64,000 nucleotides of DNA from Hydractinia symbiolongicarpus. Lineage: Eukaryota > Cnidaria > Hydrozoa > Anthoathecata > Hydractiniidae. The translations under genes were made by a program, and so were the position numbers. The notes beneath the pieces were generated by a model, which worked only from the letters and a program-made list of their open reading frames with translations, was not told the origin of the DNA and made no database searches. Positions 26,701 through 38,525 of this stretch are shown in pieces; the stretch's first letter is position 1, and each line of letters begins with the position of its first letter. The stretch is taken from NCBI RefSeq assembly GCF_029227915.1, contig NC_079887.1, forward strand, positions 1,426,001 through 1,490,000. The letters are read 5' to 3'.

Positions 26701-27551
26701 GTAAATCCCGGACTCGGCCCGTATAGTAAAGAAAGTACCCGGGATGTAAACTCATTTCCCGAACGATTTTTTAAATTATTATTTCACCACTAAAACCCAT
26801 GAGACTTATAGTTTTTAAAAATGTTTTCATTTTTGATGAGACGCTGAAAAAAAGAAGTTAAATCGCCGGCAAACGAAATCCCGCCATTTCCCGTAAACCC
26901 ATGACTCGGCCCGTATAGTCAAAAGTATACAAAGAAATTACCCAGGGAGTAAACTCATTTTCCGAACGATTTTTTAAATTATTTATTCACCACTACAACG
27001 CATGAGACTGGTAGTTTTTAAAAATGTTTTCATTTTTGATGAGACGCTGAATAAAAGAAGTTTAATCGCCGGCAAACGAAAACCCGCCATTTCCCGTAAA
27101 CCCCGGACTCGGCCCGTATAGTCAAAAGTATACAAAGAAAGTACCCAGGGAGTAAACTCATTTTCCGAACGATTTTTTAAATTATTTTTTCACCACTACA
27201 ACGCATGAGACTTGTAGTTTTCAAAAATGTTTTCATTTTTGATGAGACGCTGAATAAAAGAAGTTTATTCGCACTCAAACGAAAATGCGCGATTTCCCGT
27301 AAATCCCGGACTCGGCCCGTATAGTCCAAAGTATACAAAGAAAGTACCCAGGGAGTAAACTCATTTTCCGAACGATTTTTTAAATTATTTTTTCACCACT
27401 AAAACGCATGAGACTTGTAGTTTTTAAAAATGTTTTCATATTTGATGAGACGTTTAATGAAAGAGGTTTAATCGCCGGCAAACGAAATCGCGCGATTTCC
27501 CGTAAATCCCGGGCTTGGCCCGTATAGTCGAATGTATACAAAGAAAGTACC
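23720..27551 (+). repeat. Large tandem block copy 1, ~3833 bp (19 monomers)
   Basis: It matches 27552-31585. Shared private marks are GGGAGTAAGCTC (23925 and 27758), GACGCAGATTAAAAG (24428 and 28464), a GTAGTCTTTAAAAATG monomer (26018 and 30053), GACTGGTAG (27005 and 31041) and GAAAATGCGCG (27281 and 31316). The offset is 3833 bp before about 24180 and 4035-4036 bp after it, because one monomer present in copy 2 is missing here. Confidence 0.9.
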
Positions 27552-30500
27552 CAGGGAGTAAACTCATTTCCCGAACGATTTTTTAAATTATTTTTTCACC
27601 ACTAAAACGCATGAGACTTGTAGTTTTCAAAAATGTTTTCATTTTTGATGAGACGCTGAATAAAAGAAGTTTATTCGCCGGCAAACGAAAACCTGCGATT
27701 TCCCGTAAATCCCGGACTCGGCCCGTATAGTCAAAAGTATACAAAGAAAGTACCCAGGGAGTAAGCTCATTTCCCGAACGATTTTTTAAATTACTTTTTC
27801 ACCACTAAAACGCATGAGACTTGTAGTTTTTAAAAATGTTTTCATTTTTGATGAGACGCTGAATAAAAGAAGTTTAATCGCCGGCAAACGAAACCTGCGA
27901 TTTCCCGTAAATCCTGGACTCGGCCCGTATAGTCAAAAGTATACAAAGAAAGTACCCAGGGAGTAAACTCATTTCCCAAACGATTTTTTAAATTTTTATT
28001 TCACCACTACGGCCCATGAGACTTGTAGTTTTTAAAAATGTTTTTATTTTTGATGAGACGCTTAATGAAAGTGGTTTAATCGCCAGCAAACGAAAACCCG
28101 CGATTTCCCGTAAATCCCGGGCTTGGCCCGTATAGTCGAATGTTTACAAAGAAAGTACCCTGTGAGTAAACTCATTTCCAAAACGATTTTTTAAATTATC
28201 TTTTCACCACTAAAACGCATGAGACTTGTAGTTTTTAAAAATGTTTTCATTTTTGATGAGACGCTGAAAAAAAGAAGTTAAATCGCCGGCAAACGAAAAC
28301 CCGCCATTTCCCATAAACCCCTGACTCGGCCCGTATAGTCAAAAGTATACAAAGAAATTACCCAGGGAGTTAAACTCATTTCCCGAACGATTTTTTAAAT
28401 AATTTTTTCACCACTAAAACGCATGAGACTTGTAGTTTTCAAAAATGTTTTCATTTTTGATGAGACGCAGATTAAAAGAAGTTTATTCGCCGGCAAACGA
28501 AAACCTGCGATTTCCCGTAAATCCCGGACTCGGCCCGTATAGTCAAAAGTATACAAAGAAAGTACCCAGGGAGTAAACTCATTTCCCGAACGATTTTTTA
28601 AATTACTTTTTCACCACTAAAACGCATGAGACTTGTAGTTTTTAAAAATGTTTTCATTTTTGATTAGACGCTGAATAAAAGAAGTTTAATCGCCGGCAAA
28701 CGAAACCTGCGATTTCCCGTAAATCCTGGACTCGGCCCGTATAGTCAAAAGTGTACAAAGAAAGTACCCAGGGAGTAAAGTCATTTCCCAAACGATTTTT
28801 TAAATTATTATTTCACCACTAAAGCCCATGAGACTTGTAGTTTTTAAAAATGTTTTTATTTTTGATGAGACGCTTAATGAAAGTGGTTTAATCGCCAGCA
28901 AACGAAAACCCGCGATTTCACGTAAATCCCGGGCTTGGCCCGTATAGTCGAATGTTTATAAAGAAAGTACCCAGGGAGTAAACTCATTTCTCGAACGATT
29001 TTTTAAATTACTTTTTCACCACTAAAACGCATGAGACTTGTAGTTTTTAAAAATGTTTTCATTTTTGATGAGACGCTGAATAAAAAGTTTAATCGCCGGC
29101 AAACGAAAACCCGCCATTTCCCATAAACCCCTGACTCGGCCCGTATAGTCAAAAGTATACAAAGAAATTACCCAGGGAGTTAAACTCATTTCCCGAACGA
29201 TTTTTTAAATTATTTTTTCACCACTAAAACGCATGAGACTTGTAGTTTTCAAAAATGTTTTCATTTTTGATGAGACGCTGAATAAAAGAAGTTTATTCGC
29301 CAGCAAACGAAGACCTGCGATTTCCCTTTAAATCCCGGACCCGGCCCGTATAGTCAAAAGTATACAAAGAAAGTACCCAGGGAGTAAACTCATTTCCCGA
29401 ACGATTTTTTAAATTACTTTTTCACCACTAAAACGAATGAGACTTGTAGTTTTTAAAAATGTTTTCATTTTTGATGAGACGCTGAATAAAAAAAGTTTAA
29501 TCGCCGGGAAACGAAACCTGCGATTTCCCGTAAATCCTGGACTCGGCCCGTATAGTCAAAAGTATACAAAGAAAGTACCCAGGGAGTAAACTCATTTCCC
29601 AAACGATTTTTTAAATTATTATTTCACCACTAAAGCCCATGAGACTTGTAGTTTTTAAAAATGTTTTCATTTTTGATGAGACGCTTAATGAAAGTGGTTT
29701 AATCGCCAGCAAACGAAAACCCGCGATCTCCCGTAAATACCGGGCTTGGCCCGTATAGTCGAATGTTTACAAAGAAAGTACCCTGTGAGTAAACTCATTT
29801 CCAAAACGATTTTTAAATTATCTTTTCACCACTAAAACGCATGAGACTTGTAGTTTTTAAAAATGTTTTCATTTTTGATGAGACGCTGAATAAAAGAAGT
29901 TTAATCGCCGGCAAACGAAAACCCGCCATTTCCCGTAAACCCCGGACTCGGCCCGTATAGTCAAAAGTATACAAAGAAAGTACCCAGGGAGTAAACTCAT
30001 TTTCCGAACGATTTTTTAAATTATTTTTTCACCACTACAACGCATGAGACTTGTAGTCTTTAAAAATGTTTTCATTTTTGATGAGACGCTGCATAAAAGA
30101 AGTTCATTCGCACTCAAACAAAAATCCGCGATTTCCCGTAAATCCCGGACTCGGCCCGTATAGTCCAAAGTATACAAAGAAAGTACCCAGGGAGTAAACT
30201 CATTTTCCGAACGATTTTTTAAATTATTTTTTCACCACTAAAACGCATGAGACTTGTAGTTTTCAAAAATGTTTTCATATTTGATGAGACGCTTAATGAA
30301 AGAGGTTTAATCGCCGGCAAACGAAATCCTGCGATTTCCCGTAAATCCCGGGCTTGGCCCGTATATTTGAATGTATACAAAGAAAGTACCTAGGGAGTAA
30401 ACTCATTTCCCGAACGATTTTTTAATTTTTTTTTGCACCACTAAAACGCATGAGACTTGTAGTTTTTAAAAATGTTTTCATTTTTGATGAGACGCTGAAT

Positions 30501-31585
30501 AAAAGAAGTTTAATCGCCGGCAAACGAAAACCTGCGATTTCCCGTAAATCCCGGACTCGGCCCGTATAGTAAAGAAAGTACCCGGGATGTAAACCCATTT
30601 CCCGAACGATTTTTTAAAATATTTTTTCAACACTAAAACGCATGAGACTTGTAGTTTTCAAAAATATTTTCATTTTTGATGAGACGCTGAATAAAAGAAG
30701 TTTAATCGCCGGCAAACGAAAACCTGCGATTTCCCGTAAATCCCGGACTCGGCCCGTATAGTAAAGAAAGTACCCGGGATGTAAACTCATTTCCCGAACG
30801 ATTTTTTAAATTATTATTTCACCACTAAAACCCATGAGACTTATAGTTTTTAAAAATGTTTTCATTTTTGATGAGACGCTGAAAAAAAGAGGTTAAATCG
30901 CCGGCAAACGAAATCCCGCCATTTCCAGTAAACCCATGACTCGGCCCGTATAGTCAAAAGTATACAAAGAAATTACCCAGGGAGTAAACTCATTTTCCGA
31001 ACGATTTTTTAAATTATTTATTCACCACTACAACGCATGAGACTGGTAGTTTTTAAAAATGTTTTCATTTTTGATGAGACGCTGAATAAAAGAAGTTTAA
31101 TCGCCGGCAAACGAAAACCCGCCATTTCCCGTAAACCCCGGACTCGGCCCGTATAGTCAAAAGTATACAAAGAAAGTACCCAGGGAGTAAACTCATTTTC
31201 CGAACGATTTTTTAAATTATTTTTTCACCACTACAACGCATGAGACTTGTAGTTTTCAAAAATGTTTTCATTTTTGATGAGACGCTGAATAAAAGAAGTT
31301 TATTCGCACTCAAACGAAAATGCGCGATTTCCCGTAAATCCCGGACGCGGCCCGTATAGTCCAAAGTATACAAAGAAAGTACCCAGGGAGTAAACTCATT
31401 TTCCGAACGATTTTTTAAATTATTTTTTCACCACTAAAACGCATGAGACTTGTAGTTTTTAAAAATGTTTTCATATTTGATGAGACGTTTAATGAAAGAG
31501 GTTTAATCGCCGGCAAACGAAATCGCGCGATTTCCCGTAAATCCCGGGCTTGGCCCGTATAGTCGAATGTATACAAAGAAAGTAC
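27552..31585 (+). repeat. Large tandem block copy 2, ~4035 bp (20 monomers)
   Basis: Second copy of 23720-27551, retaining the monomer at about 28015-28217 that copy 1 lacks. Small differences include a five-A instead of six-A run near 29087 and restoration of GGGCTTGG at about 30350, where copy 1 has TTGCTGGG. It ends where the long-T-tract tail returns near 31620. Confidence 0.9.
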
Positions 31586-31646
31586 CTAGGGGGTAAACTC
31601 ATTTCCCGAACGATTTTTTAATTTTTTTTTTTCACCACTAAAACGC

Positions 31647-31849
31647 ATGAGACTTGTAGTTTTTAAAAATGTTTTCATTTTTGATGAGACGCTGAATAAA
31701 AGAAGTTTAATCGCCGGCAAACGAAAACCTGCGATTTCCCGTAAATCCCGGACTCGGCCCGTATTGTCAAAAGTATACAAAGAAAGTACCCAGGGAGTAA
31801 ACTCATTTCCCGAACGATTTTTTAAATTATTTTTTCACCACTAAAACGC
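31647..31849 (+). repeat. Reference 203-bp monomer, lineage 1 (TTG form)
   Basis: This monomer is close to the majority sequence and makes a convenient reference; its phase starts at the ATGAGACTTG landmark. It carries GAATAAAAGAAG, CCCGGACTCGG, GTATTGTCAAAAG and CCCAGGGAG, the linked lineage-1 markers. TTG replaces the usual TAG in GTATAGTC, which opens a 65-codon frame over 198 of the 203 bp. The next monomer starts exactly 203 bp later, in a different frame because 203 is not divisible by three. The same form recurs at, for example, 17901, 23575, 43486, 54531, 60372 and 63775. Confidence 0.9.
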
Positions 31850-32254
31850 ATGAGACTTGTAGTTTTCAAAAATGTTTTCATTTTTGATGAGACGCTGAAT
31901 AAAAGAAGTTTAATCGCCGGCAAACGAAAACCTGCGATTTCCCGTAAATCCCGGACTCGGCCCGTATAGTCAAAAGTATACAAAGAAAGTACCCAGGGAG
32001 TAAACTCATTTCCCGAACGATTTTTTAAATTACTTTTTCACCACTAAAACGCATGAGACTTGTAATTTTTAAAAATGTTTTCATTTTTGATGAGACGCTA
32101 AATAAAAGAAGTTTAATCGCCAGCAAACGAAACCTGCGATTTCCCGTAAATCCTGGACTCGGCCCGTATAGTCAAAAGTATACAAAGAAAGTACCCAGGG
32201 AGTAAACTCATTTCCCAAACGATTTTTTAAATTATTATTTCACCACTAAAGCCC

Positions 32255-32457
32255 ATGAGACTTGTAGTTTTTAAAAATGTTTTCATTTTTGATGAGACGC
32301 TTAATGAAAGTGGTTTAATCGCCAGCAAACGAAAACCCGCGATTTCCCGTAAATCCCGGGCTTGGCCCGTATAGTCGAATGTTTACAAAGAAAGTACCCT
32401 GTGAGTAAACTCATTTCCAAAACGATTTTTTAAATTATCTTTTAACCACTAAAACGC
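32255..32457 (+). repeat. Exemplar monomer, lineage 2, CTGTGAG subtype
   Basis: This subtype is marked by GCTTAATGAAAGTGG, TCGCCAGCAAACG, CCCGGGCTTGG, GTCGAATGTTTAC, ACCCTGTGAG, TTTCCAAAACG and a TATCTTTTCACC tail (TATCTTTTAACC in this copy). These markers usually travel together. It is very common from 1 to 15000 and appears once per higher-order unit in the right half. GGGCTTGGCCC gives it a small GC-rich inverted repeat that lineage 1 lacks. Confidence 0.85.
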
Positions 32458-35400
32458 ATGAGACTTGTAGTTTTCAAAAATGTTTTCATTTTTGATGAGA
32501 CGCTGAATAAAAGAAGTTTAATCGCCGGCAAACGAAAACCTGCGATTTCCCGTAAATCCTGGACTCGGCCCGTATAGTCAAAAGTATACAAAGAAAGTAC
32601 CCAGGGAGTAAACTCATTTCCCAACGATTTTTTAAATTATTATTTCACCACTAAAGCCCATGAGACTTGTAGTTTTTAAAAATGTTTTCATTTTTGATGA
32701 GACGCTTAATGAAAGTGGTTTAATCGCCAGCAAACGAAAACCCGCGATTTCCCGTAAATCCCGGGCTTGGCCCGTATAGTCGAATGTTTACAAAGAAAGT
32801 ACCCTGTGAGTAAACTCATTTCCAAAACGATTTTTTAAATTATCTTTTCACCACTAAAACGCATGAGACTTGTAGTTTTCAAAAATGTTTTCATTTTTGA
32901 TGAGACGCTGAATAAAAGAAGTTTAATCGCCGGCAAACGAAAACCCGCAATTTCCCGTAAACCCCGGACTCGACCCGTATAGTCAAAAGTATACAGAGAA
33001 AGTACCCAGGGAGTAAACTCATTTCCCGAACGATTTTTTAAATTACTTTTTCACCACTAAAACGCATGAGACTTGTAGTTTTTAAAAATGTTTTCATTTT
33101 TGATGAGACGCTGAATAAAAGAAGTTTAATCGCCGGCAAACGAAACCTGCGATTTCCCGTAAATCCTGGACTCGGCCCGTATAGTCAAAAGTATACAAAG
33201 AAAGTACCCAGGGAGTAAACTCATTTCCCAAACGATTTTTTAAATTATTATTTCACCACTAAAGCCCATGAGACTTGAAGTTTTTAAAAATGTTTTCATT
33301 TTTGATGAGACGCTTAATGAAAGTGGTTTAATCGCCAGCAAACGAAAACCCGCGATTTCCCGTAAATCCCGGGCTTGGCCCGTATAGTCGAATGTTTACA
33401 AAGAAAGTACCCTGTGAGTAAACTCATTTCCAAAACGATTTTTTAAATTATCTTTTCACCACTAAAACGCATGAGACTTGTAGTTTTTAAAAATGTTTTC
33501 ATTTTTGATGAGACGCTGAATAAAAGAAGTTTAATCGCCGGCAAACGAAAACCCGCCATTTCCCGTAAACCCCGGACCCGGCCCGTATAGTCAAAAGTAT
33601 ACAAAGAAAGTACCCAGGGAGTAAACTCATTTTCCGAACGATTTTTTAAATTATTTTTTCACCACTAAAACGCATGAGACTTGTAGTTTTCAAAAATGTT
33701 TTCATATTTGATGAGACGCTTAATGAAAGAGGTTTAATCGCCGGCAAACGAAATCCTGCGATTTCCCGTAAATCCCGGGCTTGGCCCGTATATTCGAATG
33801 TATACAAAGAAAGTACCTAGGGAGTAAACTCATTTCCCGAACGATTTTTTAATTTTTTTTTTCACCACTAAAACGCATGAGGCTTGTAGTTTTTAAAAAT
33901 GTTTTCATTTTTGATGAGAAGCTGAATAAAAGAAGTTTAATCGCCGGCAAACGAAAACCTGCGATTTCCCGTAAATCCCGGACTCGGCCCGTATTGTCAA
34001 ATGTATACAAAGAAAGTACCCAGGGAGTAAACTCATTTCCTGAACGATTTTTTAAATTATTTTTTCACTACTAAAACGCATGAGACTTGTAGTTTTCAAA
34101 AATGTTTTCATTTTTGATGAGACGCTGAATAAAAGAAGTTTAATCGCCGGCAAACGAAAACCTGCGATTTCCCGTAAATCCCGGACTCGGCCCGTATAGT
34201 AAAGAAAGTACCCGGGATGTAAACTCATTTTCCGAACGATTTTTTAAATTATTTTTTCACCACTACAACGCATGAGACTTGTAGTTTTCAAAAATGTTCT
34301 CATTTTTGATGAGACGCTGCGTAAAAGAAGTTTATTCGCACTCAAACGAAAATCCGCGATTTCCTGTAAATCCCGGACTCGGCCCGTATAGTCCAAAATA
34401 TACAAAGAAAGTACCCAGGGAGTAAACTCATTTTCCGAACGATTTTTTAAATTATTTTTTCACCACTGAAACGCATGAGACTTGTAGTTTTCAAAAATGT
34501 TTTCAAATTTGATGAGACGCTTAATGAAAGAGGTTTAATCGCCGGCAAAGGAAATCCTGCGATTTCCGTAAATCCCGGGCTTGGCCCGTATATTCGAATG
34601 TATGCAAAGAAAGTACCTAGGGAGTAAACTCATTTCCCGAACGATTTTTTAATTTTTTTTTTCACCACTAAAACGCATGAGACTTGTAGTTTTTAAAAAT
34701 GTTTTCATTTTTGATGAGACGCTGAATAAAAGAAGTTTAATCGCCGGCAAACGAAAACCTGCGTCTTCCCGTAAATCCCGGACTCGGCCCGTATTGTCAA
34801 AAGTATACAAAGAAAGTACCCAGGGAGTAAACTCATTTCCCGAACGATTTTTTAAATTATTTTTTCACTACTAAAACGCATGAGACTTGTAGTTTTCAAA
34901 AATGTTTTCATTTTTGATGAGACGCTGAATAAAAGAAGTTTAATCGCCGGCAAATGAAAACCTGCGATTTCCCGTAAATCCCGGACTCGGCCCGTATAGT
35001 AAAGAAAGTACCCGGGATGTAAACTCATTTTCCGAACGATTTTTTAAAATATTTTTTCAACACTAAAACGCACGAGACTTGTAGTTTTCAAAAATGTTTT
35101 CATTTTTCATAAGACGCTGAATAAAAGAAGTTTAATCGCCGGCAAACGAAAACCTGCGATTTCCCGTAAATCCCGGACTCGGCCCGTATAGTAAAGAAAG
35201 TACCCGGGATGTAAACTCCTTTCCCGAACGATTTTTTAAAATATTTTTTCAACACTAAAACGCACGAGACTTGTAGTTTTTAAAAATGTTTTCATTTTTG
35301 ATGAGACGCTGAATAAAAGAAGTTTAATCGCCGGCAAACGAAAACCCGCCATTTCCCGTAAACCCCGGACTCGGCCCGTATAGTCAAAAGTATACAAAGA

Positions 35401-36521
35401 AAGTACCCAGGGAGTAAACTCATTTTCCGAACGATTTTTAAATTATTTTTTCACCACTACAACGCATGAGACTTGTAGTTTTCAAAAATGTTTTCATATT
35501 TGATGAGAAGCTTAATGAAAGAGGTTTAATCGCCGGCAAACGAAATCCCGCGATTTCCCGTAAATCCCGGGCTTGGCCCGTATAGTCGAATGTATACAAA
35601 GAAAGTACCTAGGGAGTAAACTCATTTCCCGAACGATTTTTTATTTTTTTTTTTCACCACTAAAACGCATGAGACTTGTAGTTTTTAAAAATGTTTTCAT
35701 TTTTAATGAGACGCTGAATAAAAGAAGTTTAATCGCCGGCAAACGAAAACCTGCGATTTCCCGTAAATCCCGGACTCGGCCCGTATTGTCAAAAGTATAC
35801 AAAGAAAGTACCCAGGGAGTAAACTCATTTCCCGAACGATTTTTTAAATTATTTTTTCACCACTAAAACGCATGAGACTTGTAGTTTTCAAAAATGTTTT
35901 CATTTTTGATGAGACGCTGAATAAAAGAAGTTTAATCGCCGGCAAACGAAAACCTGCGATTTCCCGTAAATCCCGGACTCGGCCCGTTTAGTCAAAAGTA
36001 TACAAAGAAAGTACCCAGGGAGTAAACTCATTTCCCAAACGATTTTTTAAATTATTATTTCAACACTAAAGCCCATGAGACTTGTAGTTTTTAAAAATGT
36101 TTTCATTTTTGATAAGACGCTTAATGAAAGTGGTTTAATCGCCAGCAAAAGAAAACCCGCGATTTCCCGTAAATTCCGGGCTTGGCCCGTATAGTCGAAT
36201 GTTTACAAAGAAAGTACCCTGTGAGTAAACTCATTTCCAAAACATTTTTTTAAATTATCTTTTCACTACTAAAACGCATGAGGCTTGTAGTTTTCAAAAT
36301 TGTTTTCATTTTTGATGAGACGCTGAATAAAAGAAGTTTAATCGCCGGCAAACGAAAACCCGCCATTTCCCGTAAACCCCGGACTCGACCCGTATAGTCA
36401 AAAGTATACAGAGAAAGTACCCAGGGAGTAAACTCATTTCCCGAACGATTTTTTATATTATTTTTTTACCACTAAACGCATGAGACTTGTAGTTTTCAAA
36501 AATATTTTCATATTTGATGGG

Positions 36522-38525
36522 ACGCTGAATAAAAGAAGTTTAATCGCCGGCAAACGAAGATCCGCCATTTCCCGTAAATCCCGGACTCGGCCCGTATAGT
36601 CAAAAGTATACAAAGAAAGTACCCAGGGAGTAAACTCATTTCCCGAACGATTTTTTAAATTATTTTTTCACCACTAAACGCATGAGACTTGTAGTTTTCA
36701 AAAATCTTTTCATTTTTGATGAGACGCCTAATGAAAGAAGTTTAATCGCCGACAAACGAAATCCCGCGTTTTCCCGTAAATCAGGGGCTTGGCCCGTATA
36801 GTCGAATGTATACAAAGAAAGTACCCAGGAAGTAAACTCATTTCCCGAACGATTTTTTGAATTATTTTTTCACCACTAAAACGCATGAGACTTGTAGTTT
36901 TCAAAAACGTTTTCATTTTTGATGAGACGTTTAATGAAAGAGGTTTAATCGCCGGAAAACGAAAATCCGCGATTTCCCGTAAATCCCGCGCCTGGCGCGT
37001 ATAGTCGAATGTATACAAAGAAAGTACCCTGTGAGTAAACTCATTTCCTGAACGATTTTTTAAATTATTTTTTCACCACTAAAACGCATAAGACTTGTAG
37101 TTTTTAAAAATGTTTTCATTTTTGATGAAACGCTGAATAAAAGAAGTTTAATCGCCGGCAAACGAAAACCTGCGATTTCCCGTAAATCTCGGCATGGCCC
37201 GTATAGTCAAAAGTATACAAAGAAAGTACCCAGGGAGTAAACTCATTTCCCGAACGATTTTTTAAATTTTTTTTTCACCACTAAAACCAATGAGACTTAT
37301 AGTTTTTAAACATGTTTTCATTTTTGATGAGACGCTGAAAAAAAGAAGTTAAATCGCCGGCAAAAGAAAACCCGCCATTTCCCGTAAACCCCTGACTCGG
37401 CCCGTATAGTCAAAAGTATACAAAGAAAGTACCCAGGGAGTAAACTCATTTCCCAAACGATTTTTTAAATTATTATTTCACCACTAAATCCCATGAGACT
37501 TGTAGTTTTTAAGAATATTTTCATTTTTGATGAAACGCTGAATAAAAGAAGTTTAATCGCCGGCAAACGAAGATCCGCCATTTCCCGTAAATCCCGGACT
37601 CGGCCCGTATAGTCAAAAGTATACAAAGAAAGTGTCCAGGGAGTAAACTCATTTCCCGAACGATTTTTTAAATTATTTTTTCACCACTAAACGCATGAGA
37701 CTTGTAGTTTTCAAAAATCTTTTCATTTTTGATGAGACGCCTAATGAAAGAAGTTTAATCGCCGGCAAACGAAATCCCGCGTTTTCCCGTAAATCAGGGG
37801 CTTGGCCCGTATAGTCGAATGTATACAAAGAAAGTACCCAGGAAGTAAACTCATTTCCCGAACGATTTTTTGAATTATTTTTTCACCACTAAAACGCATG
37901 AGACTTGTAGTTTTCAAAAACGTTTTCATTTTTGATGAGACGCTTAATGAAAGAGGTTTAATCGCCGGAAAACGAAAACCCGCGATTTCCCGTAAATCCC
38001 GGGCTTGGCGCGTATAGTCGAATGTATACAAAGAAAGTACCCTGTGAGTAAACTCATTTCCTGAACGATTTTTTAAATTATTTTTTCACCACTAAAACGC
38101 ATAAGACTTGTAGTTTTTAAAAATGTTTTCATTTTCGATGAAACGCTGAATAAAAGTAGTTTAATCGCCGGCAAACGAAAACCTGCGATTTCCCGTAAAT
38201 CTCGGCATGGCCCGTATAGTCAAAAGTACACAAAGAAAGTACCCAGGGAGTAAACTCATTTCCCGAACGATTTTTTAAATTATTTTTTCACCACTAAAAC
38301 CAATTGGACTTATAGTTTTTAAACATGTTTTCATTTTTGATGAGACGCTGAAAAAAAGAAGTTAAATCGCCGGCAAAAGAAAACCCGCCATTTCCCGTAA
38401 ACCCCTGACTCGGCCCGTATAGTCAAAAGTATACAAAGAAAGTACCCAGGGAGTAAACTCATTTCCCAAACGATTTTTTAAATTATTATTTCACCACTAA
38501 ATCCCATGAGACTTGTAGTTTTTAA
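36522..38525 (+). repeat. 5-monomer tandem duplication, 1013-bp offset
   Basis: Copies are about 36522-37534 and 37535-38525. Shared marks are CAAAAATCTTTTC (36704 and 37717), AAATCAGGGGCTTGG, AAAAACGTTTTC, GCCGGAAAACG and AAATCTCGGCATGG. Differences include GACAAACG against GGCAAACG and AATGAGACT against AATTGGACT. The right copy overlaps the start of the following 1994-bp duplication. Confidence 0.85.

Larger units (their letters stand above)
31586..36521 (+). repeat. Mixed satellite including an 800-bp period at 33.6-35.0 kb
   Basis: AAAGCCCATGAG-type monomers recur at 32248, 32653 and 33261, i.e. two and three monomers apart. From about 33610 to 34247 the sequence matches 34411-35047 at 800-801 bp, with several substitutions. 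Two consecutive short 192-bp monomers follow near 35060 and 35260 with TTTTCAACACT and CGCACGAG marks that become frequent to the right. Only satellite is present. Confidence 0.8.

Noticed and set aside
31831-31849. Promoter-like TATA and T-rich elements in the monomer tail
   Set aside because: The T-rich tail and TATAC words recur in every monomer without an associated transcript signal that I can support.
35573-35866. 97-codon forward frame
   Set aside because: It arises where single-base changes in the T tract join the end of one monomer to the 65-codon frame of the next; there is no independent sign of coding.
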